Below, piece after piece: positions 15,057 through 22,720 of a stretch of 64,000 bases of DNA. The DNA is from Amycolatopsis taiwanensis DSM 45107 (GTDB lineage Bacteria; Actinomycetota; Actinomycetes; Mycobacteriales; Pseudonocardiaceae): positions 331,428-395,427 of the forward strand of contig NZ_JAFB01000003.1 in NCBI RefSeq assembly GCF_000519205.1, in the 5' to 3' direction. Each line of letters starts with the position of its first letter. Positions within the stretch are counted from its first letter, which is position 1. The notes under the pieces are model-generated. The model was given only the letters and a program-made list of their open reading frames with translations, made no database searches and was not told where the DNA came from. A program made the position numbers and the translations under genes.

Positions 15057-16229
15057 CTACCAGGCGGAGAGGACGGTTTCGAAGGCGAGTTCGGCGGCGC
15101 CGAGCAGCTTCGCGTCCGGGCCGAGGGCCGAGGTCACCACCCGGGTGCCGCCGAGGGCACGGCTGACCAGGCTGCGTTCCCGCACGGTCCGCTCCAGGTC
15201 GGCGACCAGCGCCGGGGGCAGCGCGGTGAACAGGTCGCCGAGCACGACGAGCTTGGGACACAACAGGTTCACCACGTTGGACAGGCCGATCGCGAGCCAC
15301 TCGGCGAACTCGCCCAGCCGCTCCGGCGCCGACAGGGTGCGGGCGGAGCGCAGTTCCGCCACGATGGCGCCGACGGGCGAGTTCTCGTCGAGGTCGAGCG
15401 CGCGGCACAACGCCCGCTCCCCGACCTCGGTCTCCCAGCAGCCGTACGACCCGCAGTAGCAGGGCAGCCCGCCGGGCCGGACCACCATGTGCCCGACCTC
15501 GCCGATGTGGTGCCCGCCCGCGCCGCGCATCGACACACCGTTGGAGATCACGCCGCCGCCGACGCCGACGTCCGCACCGATGTAGACGATGTCGTCGGCC
15601 CCGCGGGCGGCGCCGCGCAGGTGCTCGGCGAGCGCGCCGAGCTCCGCGTCGTTTCCCATGTGGACATTCACCTCGAGCGCCCGGGACAGCCACCCGCCCA
15701 GCGGAACGTCGCTCCAGTGCAGGTTCGGCGCCTCGTGCACGAAGCCGTCGGAGTGCCGGACCACGCCCGGCACGGACACCCCGACCGCCACGGGACGGAC
15801 CGCCAGTTCGTCGATCAGCGGGCCGGCGGTGTCCACGATCTTGGTGAACACCTCGGCCGGTTCCCGCCTGCCCTCCCGCGCGTTCCAGCTGCCGCGGGCA
15901 AGGATCGCGCCGCCGATCCCGACCAGCGCCATCGCCACGCGCTCGACGCGGATGTCGACCGCGAGCACCACGGCGGCCTGCGGCTGCGGCAGCACCAGCA
16001 GCGACGGCCGGCCGGCACCGCTGCGCTGCACCGGCACCCGCTCCTCCACCACGCCGTCCTCGGCGAGGCCGTCCACCAGTGCCTTGATCGTGCTGCGGTT
16101 GAGCCCGAGCGTGCTGGCGAGCTTCGCCCTGGTCGCCGGGCCGTCCACATGCAACCGTCGCAGCAGGGCGGCACGATTGTGCCGGCGAACGTCGTCCGGG
16201 CGGGTTCCGGCCGTGGCTGTGGTCGACAA
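15057..16229 (-). CDS. ROK-family sugar-responsive repressor (XylR/NagC type)
   Basis: A 390-residue protein: an N-terminal winged helix (about 12-75; ATRAKLASTLGLNRSTIKALVDGL) followed by a ROK kinase-like sugar domain. Seen: the glycine-rich GADVGVGGGVISNG, the zinc-binding region GHMVVRPGGLPCYCGSYGCWE, and a C-terminal lobe. A probable TTG start lies 22 bp after the permease stop, so it is the last gene of the sugar ABC operon and probably represses it through the two 19-bp palindromes at 19859-19900. Which sugar is sensed is not evident; xylose-like is a guess from the transporter family. Confidence 0.9.
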   Translation of the reverse strand: MSTTATAGTRPDDVRRHNRAALLRRLHVDGPATRAKLASTLGLNRSTIKALVDGLAEDGVVEERVPVQRSGAGRPSLLVLPQPQAAVVLAVDIRVERVAMALVGIGGAILARGSWNAREGRREPAEVFTKIVDTAGPLIDELAVRPVAVGVSVPGVVRHSDGFVHEAPNLHWSDVPLGGWLSRALEVNVHMGNDAELGALAEHLRGAARGADDIVYIGADVGVGGGVISNGVSMRGAGGHHIGEVGHMVVRPGGLPCYCGSYGCWETEVGERALCRALDLDENSPVGAIVAELRSARTLSAPERLGEFAEWLAIGLSNVVNLLCPKLVVLGDLFTALPPALVADLERTVRERSLVSRALGGTRVVTSALGPDAKLLGAAELAFETVLSAW

Positions 16230-16251
16230 ACCTGGGCTCTTCTCTGGCGCT

Positions 16252-17682
16252 TTAGCCGGTCACGCTGGCGCGGCGGCGGGACAGCGCATCCACCGTGGCC
16301 GCGAACAGCAGCACCAGGCAGGTCACCATGTTCACGATCTCCGCCTGGTACCCGAGCAGCCCGAGTCCGTTCTGGACGGTGGCCAGCACGAGCCCGCCGA
16401 TCACGGCGTCCCGCAGGCGGCCCCGGCCGCCGAACAGGGACGTGCCGCCGATCACCGCGGCACCGACCGCGAACAGCAGGGTGTTGCCGCCGCCGGAGTT
16501 CCCGTCCACGGCACCGACCTTCGACGTGTAGACGATGGCGCCGAGTGCCGCGACCGAAGAGCAGATCACGAAGACACTCATCCGGATCTTGTCCACTTTG
16601 ACGCCCGCGCGACGGGCCGCTTCCGCATTGCCGCCAACAGCGTACACGTGCCGTCCGTACTGGGTACGGTCCAGCACGAAGGTCCCGACGACCAGCAGCA
16701 CCAGGATGATCGGCACCACATACGGGACGCCCTTGATGACGCTGTTGGCGTTGCTCGCGCGGTTCAGGGTGAACAGCGCGGTGGCCACGCCGCCGAGGAC
16801 CACGACCGCTCCGGCCTTGACCGCGACCAGCGCGGTGGGCTGGGCCACCAGGCCGTTGCGCAGCCGGGCGAAATGCCGGTACAACACGACCACGGCGTAG
16901 CCGCCGCCCAGGATCACGAACATCACCCAGCTGCCCAGCGTGCTGAGGTTGCCGTTGGCCACCTGGTCCAGCACGTGCGACGAGCCGACCGGGACGGTGC
17001 CGTCCTTGCCGACCAGCGCGAGCAGCAGGCCGTACCACCCGATGAACAGTGCCAGGGTGACCACGAACGCCGGGATCCGGATCTTGGACACGAGCGCGCC
17101 GGTGAGACTGCCGATCACCGTGCCCACGCAGACCGCCAGGACGATCTCCACCCACGGGTTCGCCGGGAACCCGGCGAGCAGGATCACCGCCGCCACCGCG
17201 GAAAGCGCGGCGCCGGCCCAGATCCGCAGCACGGCGCACAACGCGACCGCGGCGAGCGAGCCGATCACGAACCCGTAGAACACGACCGGCCCCATCGCGC
17301 CGAGCAGGTTGCCGTGCTGCTTGAGATGCAGCGCCAGCACGCCGGCCGCCACGCCGGACGCGGTGCCGGCGGACAGGTCGATCTCGCCGAGCAGCAGCAC
17401 CGGCACGATGCCCATGGCGATGATCGTCTGGCCGGCACCCTGCGCGAACAGGTTCCCGATGTTGTTGAGCGTGAAGAAATTGCCCGACAGCGCGGTGAAC
17501 ACGATGACCAGCACGAGCAGACCGAGCAGCGCAGGCAGCGCGCCCAGCTGGCCGCCGCGTACCCGGCGGAAGTAATCGCCGATCGCCTCCAGGGTGGAGC
17601 GCGACGTCGTGTCGATGCCGAAGTCGGAGACGACCGCGCCGGTGGCCACCTTGCTGGGAGTATCAGTGGGAGTGTCAGTCAT
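16252..17682 (-). CDS. Sugar ABC transporter permease (XylH/RbsC family)
   Basis: A 476-residue inner-membrane permease with about 12 hydrophobic segments. Family markers: NIGNLFAQGAGQTIIAMGIVPVLLLGEIDLSAG, IPAFVVTLALF, YAVGGNAEAARRAGVKVDKIRMSVFV and GRGRLRDAVIGGLVLATVQNGL. It is longer than E. coli XylH, with an N-terminal extension and extra loops as in actinobacterial members. It pairs with the ATPase and binding protein upstream. The ATG overlaps the stop of a 56-codon ORF (17679-17849), so its translation may depend on that element. Confidence 0.93.
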   Translation of the reverse strand: MTDTPTDTPSKVATGAVVSDFGIDTTSRSTLEAIGDYFRRVRGGQLGALPALLGLLVLVIVFTALSGNFFTLNNIGNLFAQGAGQTIIAMGIVPVLLLGEIDLSAGTASGVAAGVLALHLKQHGNLLGAMGPVVFYGFVIGSLAAVALCAVLRIWAGAALSAVAAVILLAGFPANPWVEIVLAVCVGTVIGSLTGALVSKIRIPAFVVTLALFIGWYGLLLALVGKDGTVPVGSSHVLDQVANGNLSTLGSWVMFVILGGGYAVVVLYRHFARLRNGLVAQPTALVAVKAGAVVVLGGVATALFTLNRASNANSVIKGVPYVVPIILVLLVVGTFVLDRTQYGRHVYAVGGNAEAARRAGVKVDKIRMSVFVICSSVAALGAIVYTSKVGAVDGNSGGGNTLLFAVGAAVIGGTSLFGGRGRLRDAVIGGLVLATVQNGLGLLGYQAEIVNMVTCLVLLFAATVDALSRRRASVTG

Positions 17683-17849
17683 GGCATTTCCTTCGCGAGT
17701 TTGCGCGCGACCGCGATCGTGTCGACAGGGCGCTCCAGACGAATTCGAGTCACCTCACCCATAGCGGCGCCCTGCCGCCCCGATAGCGGGACAGAGGCGC
17801 GCGCTCGGTGGTCACCGTGACTGCCGCGGGTTGACACAAGGGGTTCCAT
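17679..17849 (-). CDS. 56-codon small ORF/leader element, copy A
   Basis: A 56-residue Arg/His-rich ORF between the sugar ATPase and permease genes. It begins 8 nt after the ATPase stop, with no ribosome site, and its TGA overlaps the permease ATG. It is 141/171 nt and about 40/56 residues identical, without gaps, to the ORF at 37352-37522. Shared segments are RGxHGDHRARA and ERPVDTIAVARKL. Codon use (CTT, TCA, CTA, ATT, CGA) is unusual here, and differences are spread over all three codon positions (10/8/12), so the conserved thing may be a nucleic-acid element rather than a protein. No known family recognised. Confidence 0.5.
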   Translation of the reverse strand: MEPLVSTRGSHGDHRARASVPLSGRQGAAMGEVTRIRLERPVDTIAVARKLAKEMP

Positions 17850-17856
17850 GTTTGGC

Positions 17857-18645
17857 TTAAACCGCCGCGGCTTCCGGCCGCGCCAGGCCGAGATCACCGG
17901 AACGGCCCGTGGTGATGAGCTCGACGATCTGGCTGTTGGTGACGTCCTTGGTGGCGACGTCCGCGGCGAGCCGGCCGAGGTAGAGGGTCGCGATCCGGTC
18001 CGCGACCTCGAAGACGTCGTTCATGTTGTGGCTGATCAGCACCACCCCCAGACCCTGCTCGGCCAGCCGGCGCACCAGGTCGAGCACCTGGCGGGTCTGG
18101 GCCACGCCGAGCGCGGCCGTCGGCTCGTCGAGCAGCACGACCTTGCTGTCCCACAGCACGGCCTTGGCGATCGCGACGGTCTGCCGCTGGCCGCCGGACA
18201 GCGCCGAGACCGGTGTCCGCACCGATTTGACCGTGCGCACCGAAAGCGAAGCCAGGGTCCTTCGGGCGTCGAGTTCCATGGACGCCTCGTCGAGCACACC
18301 GCGCCGGAGCCGTTCCCGGCCCAGGAACATGTTCTGGACGACGTCCAGGTTGTCCGCCAGCGCGAGGTCCTGGTAGACGACCTCGATGCCGAGCGCGGCC
18401 GCGTCGCGCGGGCTGGAAATGTGGGCCGGCTTGCCGTCGAAGAAGATCTCGCCGGAGTCGGTCGGGTGGATCCCCGCGATGCACTTGACCAGGGTCGACT
18501 TGCCCGCGCCGTTGTCGCCGACGAGCGCGGTCACCTCGCCCGGCCGCACCGAGAAGTCCACATCGTGCAGCACGTGGACGGGGCCGAAGCTCTTGTTCAC
18601 GCCACGCAGGGCCAGGATCGGCTCGTTCACTTCGTCAACCTCCAC
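17857..18645 (-). CDS. Sugar ABC transporter ATP-binding protein
   Basis: A 262-residue cytoplasmic ATPase: Walker A GDNGAGKSTLVKC, Q-loop YQDLAL, signature LSGGQRQTVAIAKA, Walker B VVLLDEPTAALG and switch His in LISHNMNDV. Unlike XylG or RbsA, which carry two fused nucleotide-binding domains (about 500 aa), this has one domain and presumably acts as a homodimer, as in FrcA-type systems. It lies between the binding protein and permease genes, with the 56-codon element following its stop by 8 nt. Confidence 0.93.
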   Translation of the reverse strand: MEVDEVNEPILALRGVNKSFGPVHVLHDVDFSVRPGEVTALVGDNGAGKSTLVKCIAGIHPTDSGEIFFDGKPAHISSPRDAAALGIEVVYQDLALADNLDVVQNMFLGRERLRRGVLDEASMELDARRTLASLSVRTVKSVRTPVSALSGGQRQTVAIAKAVLWDSKVVLLDEPTAALGVAQTRQVLDLVRRLAEQGLGVVLISHNMNDVFEVADRIATLYLGRLAADVATKDVTNSQIVELITTGRSGDLGLARPEAAAV

Positions 18646-18714
18646 AGTGGATCACCGAGCCGGTGATGGCGGGAACTCCGACGGCCCCCGCCACCACCAA
18701 ACGAACGGGCATCG

Positions 18715-19842
18715 CTACGAGATGTTCAGCGTGGCGCAGACACTGGCGGTGTCCCCGTCGCAGATCTCTGACGCCTTCACGTAACCGGCGTCGACCACGG
18801 TCTTCACGTTGTCGTAGGTGATCATCTGCGGCGTCAGCAGCACGGACTTGACGGTGCGGTTGCCGGTCGGGTCCGTCGAGGAGTCCTTGGCGACCTTGTC
18901 CGCGGCGGCGGTGTCTCCCTTGACCAGGTCCGCGGCGAGCTCGGCGGTGGCGTCGGCCTCCTGCTGGATGGGCTTGAACACCGTCGAGTACTGGACCTTC
19001 TGCAAGATCGCCTTCAGCCCGGCGGCGCTGGCGTCCTGCCCGGTCACCGGAATCTTGCCGGCGAGGTTGTTCTTCCGCAGCACGGTGATGATCGCGCCGG
19101 CCAGGCCGTCGTTGGCCGCGAGCACGCCGTCGACCTTGCCGCCGTTGGCCGACAGGAGCTGCTCGAAGGTGTTGCCGCCCTTGGCGTTGTCCCAGCCGTC
19201 GATCCGCTGGCTGTTGACCAGCTTGAGTGCGCCGGAGTCGTAGAGCGGCTTAACGATGTTCTGCTGGCCGTTGTAGAACAGCGTCGCGTTGTTGTCGGTG
19301 GGCGAGCCTTCGATCTCGATCACCTGCGCGCCCGGCTTGTCCGCCAAGGACTGCTTGAGCGCCTGGCCCTGCAACTCGCCGACGCGCACGTTGTCGAAGC
19401 TGACGTAGTAGTCGGCGCTGCCGCCCAGGTTGAGCCGGTCGTAGTCGATCACCGGCACGCCCTGGGCCTTCGCCTTGCGCTCGACGGTCGCGCCGACGTC
19501 CCCGTTGGGTGCGGCGATGATCAGCACCTTCACGTTCTGGCTGAGCATGCTGTCGGCCAGCTGCGAGAACTTCTGGTTGTCGCCCTGGGCGTTCTCGATG
19601 ATCGGGTTGAGACCGGCCTTGACCAGCGCGGATTGGAGCATCGGCTGGTCGAAGGCCTCCCACCGGGCCGAGGTGGCCGTCTCCGGCAGGATGACCCCGA
19701 CCTTCGGGCCGTTGCTGGCGGCCTGGCCGCCGTTGGTGTCGGCACCGCTGGAGCCACCGGAACTGTTCGCCCCACACCCGGCCAGGGCCAGGACGAGCCC
19801 GGTGCCGGCGGCCAGGAGGGCAAGGGTCTGACTGCGCTTCAT
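18715..19842 (-). CDS. Sugar ABC transporter substrate-binding lipoprotein (XylF/RbsB type)
   Basis: A 375-residue lipoprotein. The signal peptide ends in LALAGCG (lipobox, Cys near residue 22), followed by a Gly/Ser-rich linker. The periplasmic-binding fold starts at KVGVILPETATSARWE; NAQGDNQKFSQLADSMLSQNVKVLII, VLAANDGLAGAIITVLRKN and PVTGQDASAAGLKAI are typical of pentose/hexose binding proteins. The ATG at 19842 has AAGGGGA 6 nt upstream; the open frame before it crosses the operators and is not coding. First gene of the operon, directly behind two palindromic operators. Confidence 0.94.
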   Translation of the reverse strand: MKRSQTLALLAAGTGLVLALAGCGANSSGGSSGADTNGGQAASNGPKVGVILPETATSARWEAFDQPMLQSALVKAGLNPIIENAQGDNQKFSQLADSMLSQNVKVLIIAAPNGDVGATVERKAKAQGVPVIDYDRLNLGGSADYYVSFDNVRVGELQGQALKQSLADKPGAQVIEIEGSPTDNNATLFYNGQQNIVKPLYDSGALKLVNSQRIDGWDNAKGGNTFEQLLSANGGKVDGVLAANDGLAGAIITVLRKNNLAGKIPVTGQDASAAGLKAILQKVQYSTVFKPIQQEADATAELAADLVKGDTAAADKVAKDSSTDPTGNRTVKSVLLTPQMITYDNVKTVVDAGYVKASEICDGDTASVCATLNIS

Positions 19843-19858
19843 TGCGTCCCCTTGATAA

Positions 19859-19900
19859 ATGTTGTGGTCAGCAACATTCAAATGTTGTGGGCGACAACAT
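19859..19900 (-). promoter_or_regulatory. Two 19-bp palindromic operators for the sugar ABC operon
   Basis: Site 1 (19859-19877) has the form ATGTTG-N7-CAACAT; site 2 (19882-19900) has ATGTTGT-N5-ACAACAT, a perfect 7-bp inverted repeat. Their centres are 23 bp apart, about two helical turns. They lie 17-58 bp upstream of the binding-protein ATG. The ROK repressor encoded last in the operon is the likely ligand. Confidence 0.75.
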
Positions 19901-19934
19901 ACTGCGCTTCACAGATCGCCGGAACCCCTCGGAG

Positions 19935-20831
19935 TCACAGTCCCGTAACACCCGTGGCCTGGGCGAGCGTGGTCTCCACGAACGCCCGGGTGGCCGCGCT
20001 GAGCGGGCCGGTGCGGTGGATCAGCCACTGCGGAAGCCGCTCCGGCGGGTCGAACCGGTACACCTCGGCGCCCGCCCGGCGCGCGAGGTCGTCCCAGCCG
20101 TCCGGCATCAACCCGACCCCGATCCCCGCGAGCACCATCGGCAGGACGACGCTGCGGTCGCCCACCTCGGCCACCACGGTCAGGTCGCCGACCTGGGCGG
20201 CGAGCCGGTCGAACAGGGCGCGGACGGCGCTGGTCGGCCGGGTCATCACGAACCCGAGGCCACGCAGGTCCGCCGGGTGCACCCAGCCGCGCCGGCCGAG
20301 CGCCGTCCCGGGCGGGGCCACCACCAGGAACTCCTCGTCCCGCAGGTGATACGCGACCAGCCCCGGCCCGGCGGGCCGCTCCGCGCTGCCGCACACCCCG
20401 ACCTCGCAGCGTCCCCGCACGACCATCCCGATCACCTCGGCCGCCGACAGCGCGGACGACGTACTGACCGTCACGCCCGGCTGGCGCCGGCGAAGCTCGG
20501 CGACCGTGCCGGCCACCGGGTCCAGCGCCGAGGAGGGGGTCGCGGCGACGTCGACCCGCCCGACCGCCCCGTCGCCGATCGCGTGCGCGGCCGCGCGCAA
20601 CGCGTCGAAGTCACGCAACACCAGGCGTGCCCGTTCGACCAGCAACTCCCCCGCGGTGCTGAGCACGGCGTTGCGGCCGACCCGGTGAAACAGCGTGACA
20701 CCCAGGTCGCGTTCCAGGTTGCGGATCGCGCGTGACAGCGACGGCTGGGCGACGCGCAGCGATCGCGCGGCCAAGGTGAACCCACCGTGCTCGACGATCG
20801 CCACGAAGTATTCGAGCTGCCGCCGTTCCAT
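19935..20831 (-). CDS. LysR-family transcriptional regulator
   Basis: A 298-residue protein with an N-terminal winged helix (residues 1-65: LEYFVAIVEHGGFTLAARSLRVAQPSLSRAIRNLE) and a periplasmic-binding-like effector domain. Length is typical. It starts 71 bp from the divergent gamma-glutamyltransferase-like gene, the usual LysR/target arrangement, so glutathione or gamma-glutamyl compound metabolism is the probable target. It ends just upstream of the sugar operon's operators. Confidence 0.92.
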   Translation of the reverse strand: MERRQLEYFVAIVEHGGFTLAARSLRVAQPSLSRAIRNLERDLGVTLFHRVGRNAVLSTAGELLVERARLVLRDFDALRAAAHAIGDGAVGRVDVAATPSSALDPVAGTVAELRRRQPGVTVSTSSALSAAEVIGMVVRGRCEVGVCGSAERPAGPGLVAYHLRDEEFLVVAPPGTALGRRGWVHPADLRGLGFVMTRPTSAVRALFDRLAAQVGDLTVVAEVGDRSVVLPMVLAGIGVGLMPDGWDDLARRAGAEVYRFDPPERLPQWLIHRTGPLSAATRAFVETTLAQATGVTGL

Positions 20832-20902
20832 AGCGAGAAGCTATTCGACCGGTGCCCGGCATGTCTTGGACGTCGCCGAAGATCGGGTGTTTTACTCAGG
20901 AT

Positions 20903-22699
20903 ATGTTCAGCACTCGCCCCACTCTGCAAGGCACCTTCGGCATGGTGTCATCCACCCACTGGCTCGCCTCGGCCACCGCGATGGCGGTACTGGAGGACGG
21001 CGGGAACGCCTTCGACGCCGCGGTGGCCGCGGGGTTCGTGCTGCACGTGGTGGAGCCGCACCTGAACGGGCCGGCCGGCGAGGTGCCGATCATCCTCGCC
21101 CCGGCCGGCGGCCGTCCGACGGTCCTTTGTGGACAAGGTCCGGCGCCGGCCGGCGCGACGATCGGGCACTACACCGCCCTCGGCCTGGAGCTGGTGCCGG
21201 GCACCGGCCCGCTGGCCGCCGCCGTGCCGGGCGCCTTCGACGCGTGGATGCTGCTGTTGCGCGACCACGGCACGAAGCGGCTCGCCGAAGTCCTCGGCTA
21301 CGCCATCGGCTACGCCGAACGCGGGCACCCCGCGGTGGAACGGGTCGGCGAGACCGTCGAAACCGTGCGCCGCCTGTTCGAAACCGAATGGACCACCTCG
21401 GCCGAGCTCTACCTGCGCGACGGCAAGTCCCCCGCGCCGGGTGCGCTGCTGAAGAATCCCGCGCTCGCCGCGACGTGGAAGCGGCTCATCGCCGAGGCGG
21501 AGGCGGCCGGGCCCGGCCGGGAAACCCAGATCGACGCGGCCCGCCGGGTGTGGCGCGAAGGCTTCATCGCCGACGAACTGGCCGCGTTCGCCGCACTGCC
21601 CACAATGGACACCTCCGGCGAGCGGCACGCCGGCACGCTCACCGCGGATGATCTCGCCGCGTTCTCGGCGAGCTACGAGGAACCGGTGACCCACACCTGG
21701 CGCGACTGGACGGTCGCCAAGGCCGGGCTGTGGAGCCAGGGACCGGTCTTCCTCCAGCAACTCGCGCTGCTGGGAGACGATCTGGAGTACGGCACGCCTG
21801 ACTACGTGCACACCCTCGTCGAAGGCACGAAGCTGGCCATGGCCGACCGCGAAGCCTGGTACGGCGACAGCACGGACATGTCCGTGGATGCGCTGCTTTC
21901 GGTGGAATACAACGAAAAACGGCGCGCCCTGATCCGCGAGCAGGCGTCGCCGGAAATACGCCCGGGCAGCCCCGATGGCCGGGAGCCGCGGTTGAGCCGG
22001 CAATCCCGGCGCATCAGCGAGGGCGGCGACCTGGAGGTGCCGGCCGGTGCGGGCGAGCCGACGGTGGCCATGTCCGTGGCGATGAACGGCGCCACCCGGG
22101 GCGACACCTGCCATGTCGACGTGGCGGACCGGTGGGGCAATTTGGTCGCCGCGACGCCCAGCGGCGGCTGGCTGCAGTCCAACCCGGTGGTGCCCGGCCT
22201 CGGCTTCCCGCTCGGCACCCGGCTGCAGATGGCCTGGCTCGACGAGGGCCTGCCCAACTCGCTGATGCCCGGCAAGCGTCCGCGCACCACGCTGACCCCG
22301 TCGCTGGCGCTGCGCGGCGGCGAGCCGGTGCTGGCGTTCGGCACGCCCGGCGGCGACCAGCAGGACCAGTGGCAGGTGCATTTCTTCCTCGCGGTCGCGC
22401 TGCGCGAAAAGGTGCGCGGCGGCCTCGACCTGCAGGGCGCGATCGACGCGCCGAACTGGCACAGCGAAAGCTTCCCGAGCTCGTTCTACCCGCGCTCGAT
22501 GGTTCCCGGCGGGTTGACCGTGGAATCGCGGATCGGCGAGGCGGCGATCGCCGAACTCCGCCGCCGCGGGCACCGGGTGACCGTCGCGGACCCCTGGTCG
22601 CTGGGCAGGTTGTGCGTGGTCGCGCGCGACCCGGAAACCGGGGTGCTCTCGGCCGCGGCCAATCCGCGTGGCATGCAGGGATACGCCGCGGGGAGGTAG
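20903..22699 (+). CDS. Gamma-glutamyltransferase family protein
   Basis: A 598-residue Ntn-hydrolase of the gamma-glutamyltranspeptidase family. Seen: SSTHWLASATAMAVLEDGGNAFDAAVAAGFVLHVVEPH near the N-terminus, the PGAFDAW region, and the autocleavage site DTCHVDVADRWGN with candidate catalytic Thr402, then the C-terminal GTPGGDQQDQWQ. The usual TTH context of the nucleophile is replaced by DTCH, and no signal peptide is seen, so it may be an intracellular acylase or hydrolase rather than a classical transpeptidase. Start 20903 is preferred over the upstream ATG at 20852. Divergent from LysR. Confidence 0.85.
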   Translation: MFSTRPTLQGTFGMVSSTHWLASATAMAVLEDGGNAFDAAVAAGFVLHVVEPHLNGPAGEVPIILAPAGGRPTVLCGQGPAPAGATIGHYTALGLELVPGTGPLAAAVPGAFDAWMLLLRDHGTKRLAEVLGYAIGYAERGHPAVERVGETVETVRRLFETEWTTSAELYLRDGKSPAPGALLKNPALAATWKRLIAEAEAAGPGRETQIDAARRVWREGFIADELAAFAALPTMDTSGERHAGTLTADDLAAFSASYEEPVTHTWRDWTVAKAGLWSQGPVFLQQLALLGDDLEYGTPDYVHTLVEGTKLAMADREAWYGDSTDMSVDALLSVEYNEKRRALIREQASPEIRPGSPDGREPRLSRQSRRISEGGDLEVPAGAGEPTVAMSVAMNGATRGDTCHVDVADRWGNLVAATPSGGWLQSNPVVPGLGFPLGTRLQMAWLDEGLPNSLMPGKRPRTTLTPSLALRGGEPVLAFGTPGGDQQDQWQVHFFLAVALREKVRGGLDLQGAIDAPNWHSESFPSSFYPRSMVPGGLTVESRIGEAAIAELRRRGHRVTVADPWSLGRLCVVARDPETGVLSAAANPRGMQGYAAGR

Positions 22700-22720
22700 G
22701 GGAAACCGTCGCCTCGGCGC

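Noticed and set aside
15589..17820. 743-aa plus-strand ORF across the permease and ROK genes
   Set aside because: It is antisense to well-supported family proteins and lacks any recognisable domain.
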